A stretch of 5,857 nt of DNA from Methanocella sp. GTDB taxonomy: Archaea; Halobacteriota; Methanocellia; Methanocellales; Methanocellaceae. Of the stretch, positions 4,702 to 5,857 are shown piece by piece. Where the stretch lies: positions 1-5,857 of the forward strand of contig NZ_DATJPM010000054.1 in the NCBI RefSeq assembly GCF_035506375.1, in the 5' to 3' direction. Under the pieces are notes generated by a model that ran no database searches, was not told where the DNA came from, and was given only the letters and a program-made list of their open reading frames with translations. Position 1 is the stretch's first letter; every line of letters starts with the position of its first letter. The position numbers were made by a program, and so were the translations under genes.

Positions 4702-4843
4702 GCACGCTCTGCGGCCCATGCACTTTTTATTAAAGCGCATCGATAGCCTGCGTCAGGTAAAAATTTTATTCACGGGCGTAAATTCTTTCGGCCTTTTTAT
4801 GCTTCCGTTCAAAAGACAGCGGGCGTATTTATAAGTGACTCGT
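4702..4843. other. AT-rich spacer after the small membrane protein gene
   Basis: No gene is seen. T5 tracts at 4724-4728 and 4794-4798 are plausible termination sites. A small stem (CCTG at 4747-4750 with CAGG at 4754-4757) precedes an A/T-rich stretch. TTTATAAG at 4828-4835 could be an extra upstream TATA element for the response regulator. Confidence 0.4.
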
Positions 4844-4869
4844 TTGATTTACGAAGCTATATAAATCAA
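4844..4869. repeat. Inverted repeat TTGATTT...AAATCAA over the response regulator promoter (copy 2)
   Basis: TTGATTT at 4844-4850 and AAATCAA at 4863-4869 are exact inverse complements 12 bases apart, and the right arm overlaps the TATA box at 4858-4865. Their outer span of 26 bases would suit a dimeric regulator blocking TBP. The 7-mer is the same as in the repeat at 4277-4307. Confidence 0.55.
4858..4865 (+). promoter_or_regulatory. TATA box of the response regulator gene
   Basis: TATATAAA predicts a start near 4887, leaving a leader of about 8 bases without a Shine-Dalgarno, so translation is probably leaderless or nearly so. The AT-rich run at 4873-4885 looks TATA-like but is too close to the ATG. 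Confidence 0.65.
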
Positions 4870-4894
4870 CGATTAAAATATATATTGTAGCTCT

Positions 4895-5284
4895 ATGACG
4901 AAGATCATGGTCGTCGACGACGAGCCCGACCTGCTCGAAGTGGTAAAGCTCATCCTGGAGAGCGACGGCTACCAGGTGGTCACGGCGAACAGCGGGCAGG
5001 AGGCGCTCGACCGGATCGAGAAGGAGCTGCCCGATCTGGTGTTACTGGACATCATCATGCCGAAGATGGACGGCTGGGAAGTGTTCTCCCGCATCAAGAG
5101 CAACCCGAAGACCCACGAGATCCCGGTCATCATGCTCACTGCCAAGGACCAGCGCATCGACAAGCTGATCGGCCTGCACGTGGTCCGGGTGGATGACTAT
5201 ATCACCAAGCCCTTCGGCCGTGCAGAGCTGCTGGAACGTATTAAGAGGGTGCTCCAGGAAAAGCGCCCGGTAAGCCTCCCGTGA
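4895..5284 (+). CDS. Stand-alone response regulator receiver (REC) domain protein
   Basis: The 129-residue cytosolic protein is a CheY-like receiver with no output domain. Phosphorylation-site residues are all present: acidic D8 and D9, phospho-acceptor D52 in LLDIIMPKMDGWE, T82 in MLTAKD, and K105 in TKPF. It should accept phosphate from a histidine kinase and act through protein contacts; no kinase gene is in the window. The segment before the lysine is unusual: HVVRVDDYITKPF (95-107), where most receivers have a GADDY motif, so the helix 4 surface that contacts partners has changed. The start is fixed by the conserved KIMVVDDEPD opening; there is no ribosome binding site, in keeping with a near-leaderless mRNA. 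The gene ends with tandem stops, TGA TAA. It is monocistronic, between its own promoter and a hairpin terminator that overlaps the stop codon. Confidence 0.95.
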   Translation: MTKIMVVDDEPDLLEVVKLILESDGYQVVTANSGQEALDRIEKELPDLVLLDIIMPKMDGWEVFSRIKSNPKTHEIPVIMLTAKDQRIDKLIGLHVVRVDDYITKPFGRAELLERIKRVLQEKRPVSLP

Positions 5285-5314
5285 TAAGCTTTATAATCCA
5301 GCACGGGCTTTTTT
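5278..5314 (+). terminator. Terminator of the response regulator gene, overlapping its stop codon
   Basis: CCCGTG (5278-5283) pairs with CACGGG (5302-5307) across an 18-base loop, followed by T6 at 5309-5314. The left arm includes part of the TGA stop at 5282-5284. The loop holds the TATA box of the next gene. Confidence 0.65.
5290..5297 (+). promoter_or_regulatory. TATA box of rqcH, inside the terminator loop
   Basis: TTTATAAT predicts a start near 5319, just past the T6 tract, and a leader of about 28 bases. That leader holds the purine-rich GAGAGAGG at 5328-5335, 12 bases before the ATG at 5348. Confidence 0.6.
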
Positions 5315-5347
5315 ACACCGTAATTTCGAGAGAGGCACGCTTATTTC

Positions 5348-5857
5348 ATGAAAGAGGAAATGTCAAGCGTCGACGTGTACGTCGTCGTCCGAGAGCTCCA
5401 GTTCCTCCTGGACTCGAAGCTCGAGAAGGCATACCAGCATACCGCCGACGAGATCAGGTTAAAATTACAGGAGTTCGAGACTGGCAAGTACGACCTCATT
5501 ATTGAAGCCGGCAAGCGGCTCCACCTGACGGAGCACCCGAGAGAGTCGCCCAAGCTCCCTCCATCGTTCCCCATGATACTGCGCAAGTACATGACGGGGG
5601 GGCGCGTCACCAGGATAGCGCAGCATAACTTCGACCGCATCGTCGAGGTGGAAGTCACAAGGGCCGGCGTGAAGAACACGCTCGTAGCCGAACTGTTCAA
5701 CCAGGGCAACGTCATTATGCTGGACGAGAACCGCCGCATCATGATGCCCCTGCGCTCCATGAAGATGAAGGACAGGGACGTCCTGCGGGGCGAGCAGTAC
5801 GAGTTCCCGCCGCCGCAGCTGAGCCCGATGGACCTGACGGCGGAGGCGCTGAAGGCC
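5348..5857 (+). CDS. rqcH: RqcH/NEMF (Rqc2) family ribosome quality control protein, N-terminal part (3' truncated by window edge)
   Basis: The 170 visible residues are an NFACT-N domain; the rest lies beyond the window. Family members bind the peptidyl-tRNA-blocked large ribosomal subunit and recruit tRNA to add C-terminal tails (alanine in bacterial RqcH, alanine and threonine in yeast Rqc2) to stalled chains. The opening MKEEMSSVDV is typical of archaeal members. D9, and the D96-R97 pair in HNFDRIVEVEV, match the catalytically important Asp and Asp-Arg of yeast Rqc2 and bacterial RqcH. SFPMILRKYMTGGRV (73-87) and LFNQGNVIMLDE are further family segments. The ATG at 5348 is chosen over the ATG at 5360 because it keeps D9 in register and has GAGAGAGG upstream. 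Older annotations call this family fibronectin-binding protein; that name is misleading here. Confidence 0.93.
   Translation, partial: MKEEMSSVDVYVVVRELQFLLDSKLEKAYQHTADEIRLKLQEFETGKYDLIIEAGKRLHLTEHPRESPKLPPSFPMILRKYMTGGRVTRIAQHNFDRIVEVEVTRAGVKNTLVAELFNQGNVIMLDENRRIMMPLRSMKMKDRDVLRGEQYEFPPPQLSPMDLTAEALKA

Noticed and set aside
5281..5505. 74-codon open frame overlapping the start of rqcH in another frame
   Set aside because: It overlaps the conserved NFACT-N coding frame and becomes Arg-rich, a typical frame-shadow.
1..5857. CRISPR array, insertion sequence, tRNA or rRNA gene, attachment site
   Set aside because: I saw no regularly spaced repeats, transposase motifs, terminal inverted repeats or cloverleaf-like sequences.

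Overview
The window looks like archaeal chromosome, most likely a mesophilic methanogen of the Methanocella type. That placement is an inference from family resemblance, GC-rich coding DNA, AT-rich spacers and gene content; no marker in the window fixes it. Archaeal signs include TATA boxes 25-35 bases before starts (TTTATATA at 2990, TATATAAA at 4858), GGTG-type ribosome binding sites alternating with apparently leaderless genes, an HTH_10 (bacterio-opsin activator type) regulator, and an archaeal RqcH/NEMF homologue. No rRNA, tRNA, CRISPR array, transposase or attachment site was seen.

Layout, left to right. Bases 2-250 are the 3' end of an HD-domain (dGTPase-like) gene, which meets the arginase gene tail to tail with a 6-base overlap. 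A two-gene minus-strand operon follows: an HTH_10 regulator (1820-1197) and an arginase (1210-245), overlapping by 14 bases. A 75-base divergent promoter region separates it from ilvC (1896-2891), the class I ketol-acid reductoisomerase of branched-chain amino acid synthesis, which stands alone with its own terminator. Next is a gene for a small exported protein (3051-3578) with its own strong promoter and terminator. Then comes a two-gene cassette of unknown function: a 55-residue Cys-rich protein with a TTG start (3682-3849), easily missed by gene finders, and a 77-residue protein (3867-4100).

Bases 4101-4434 hold no convincing gene but do hold a terminator, promoter-like elements and repeats. 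They lead to a structured 5' leader with two hairpins (4454-4497) before a 61-residue, two-helix membrane protein (4516-4701). A 193-base spacer follows, with an inverted repeat over a TATA box, then a stand-alone response regulator receiver (4895-5284). The 5' end of rqcH (ribosome-associated quality control) runs off the right edge.

The genes do not form one pathway. Two are conserved housekeeping functions (ilvC, rqcH). One pair is probable regulated arginine breakdown. The middle is a series of small orphan genes with their own control signals. No obvious new multi-gene system can be demonstrated. The best leads are the hairpin leader before the small membrane protein, the Cys-rich cassette, and the TTGATTT/AAATCAA inverted repeats that flank the membrane protein gene.
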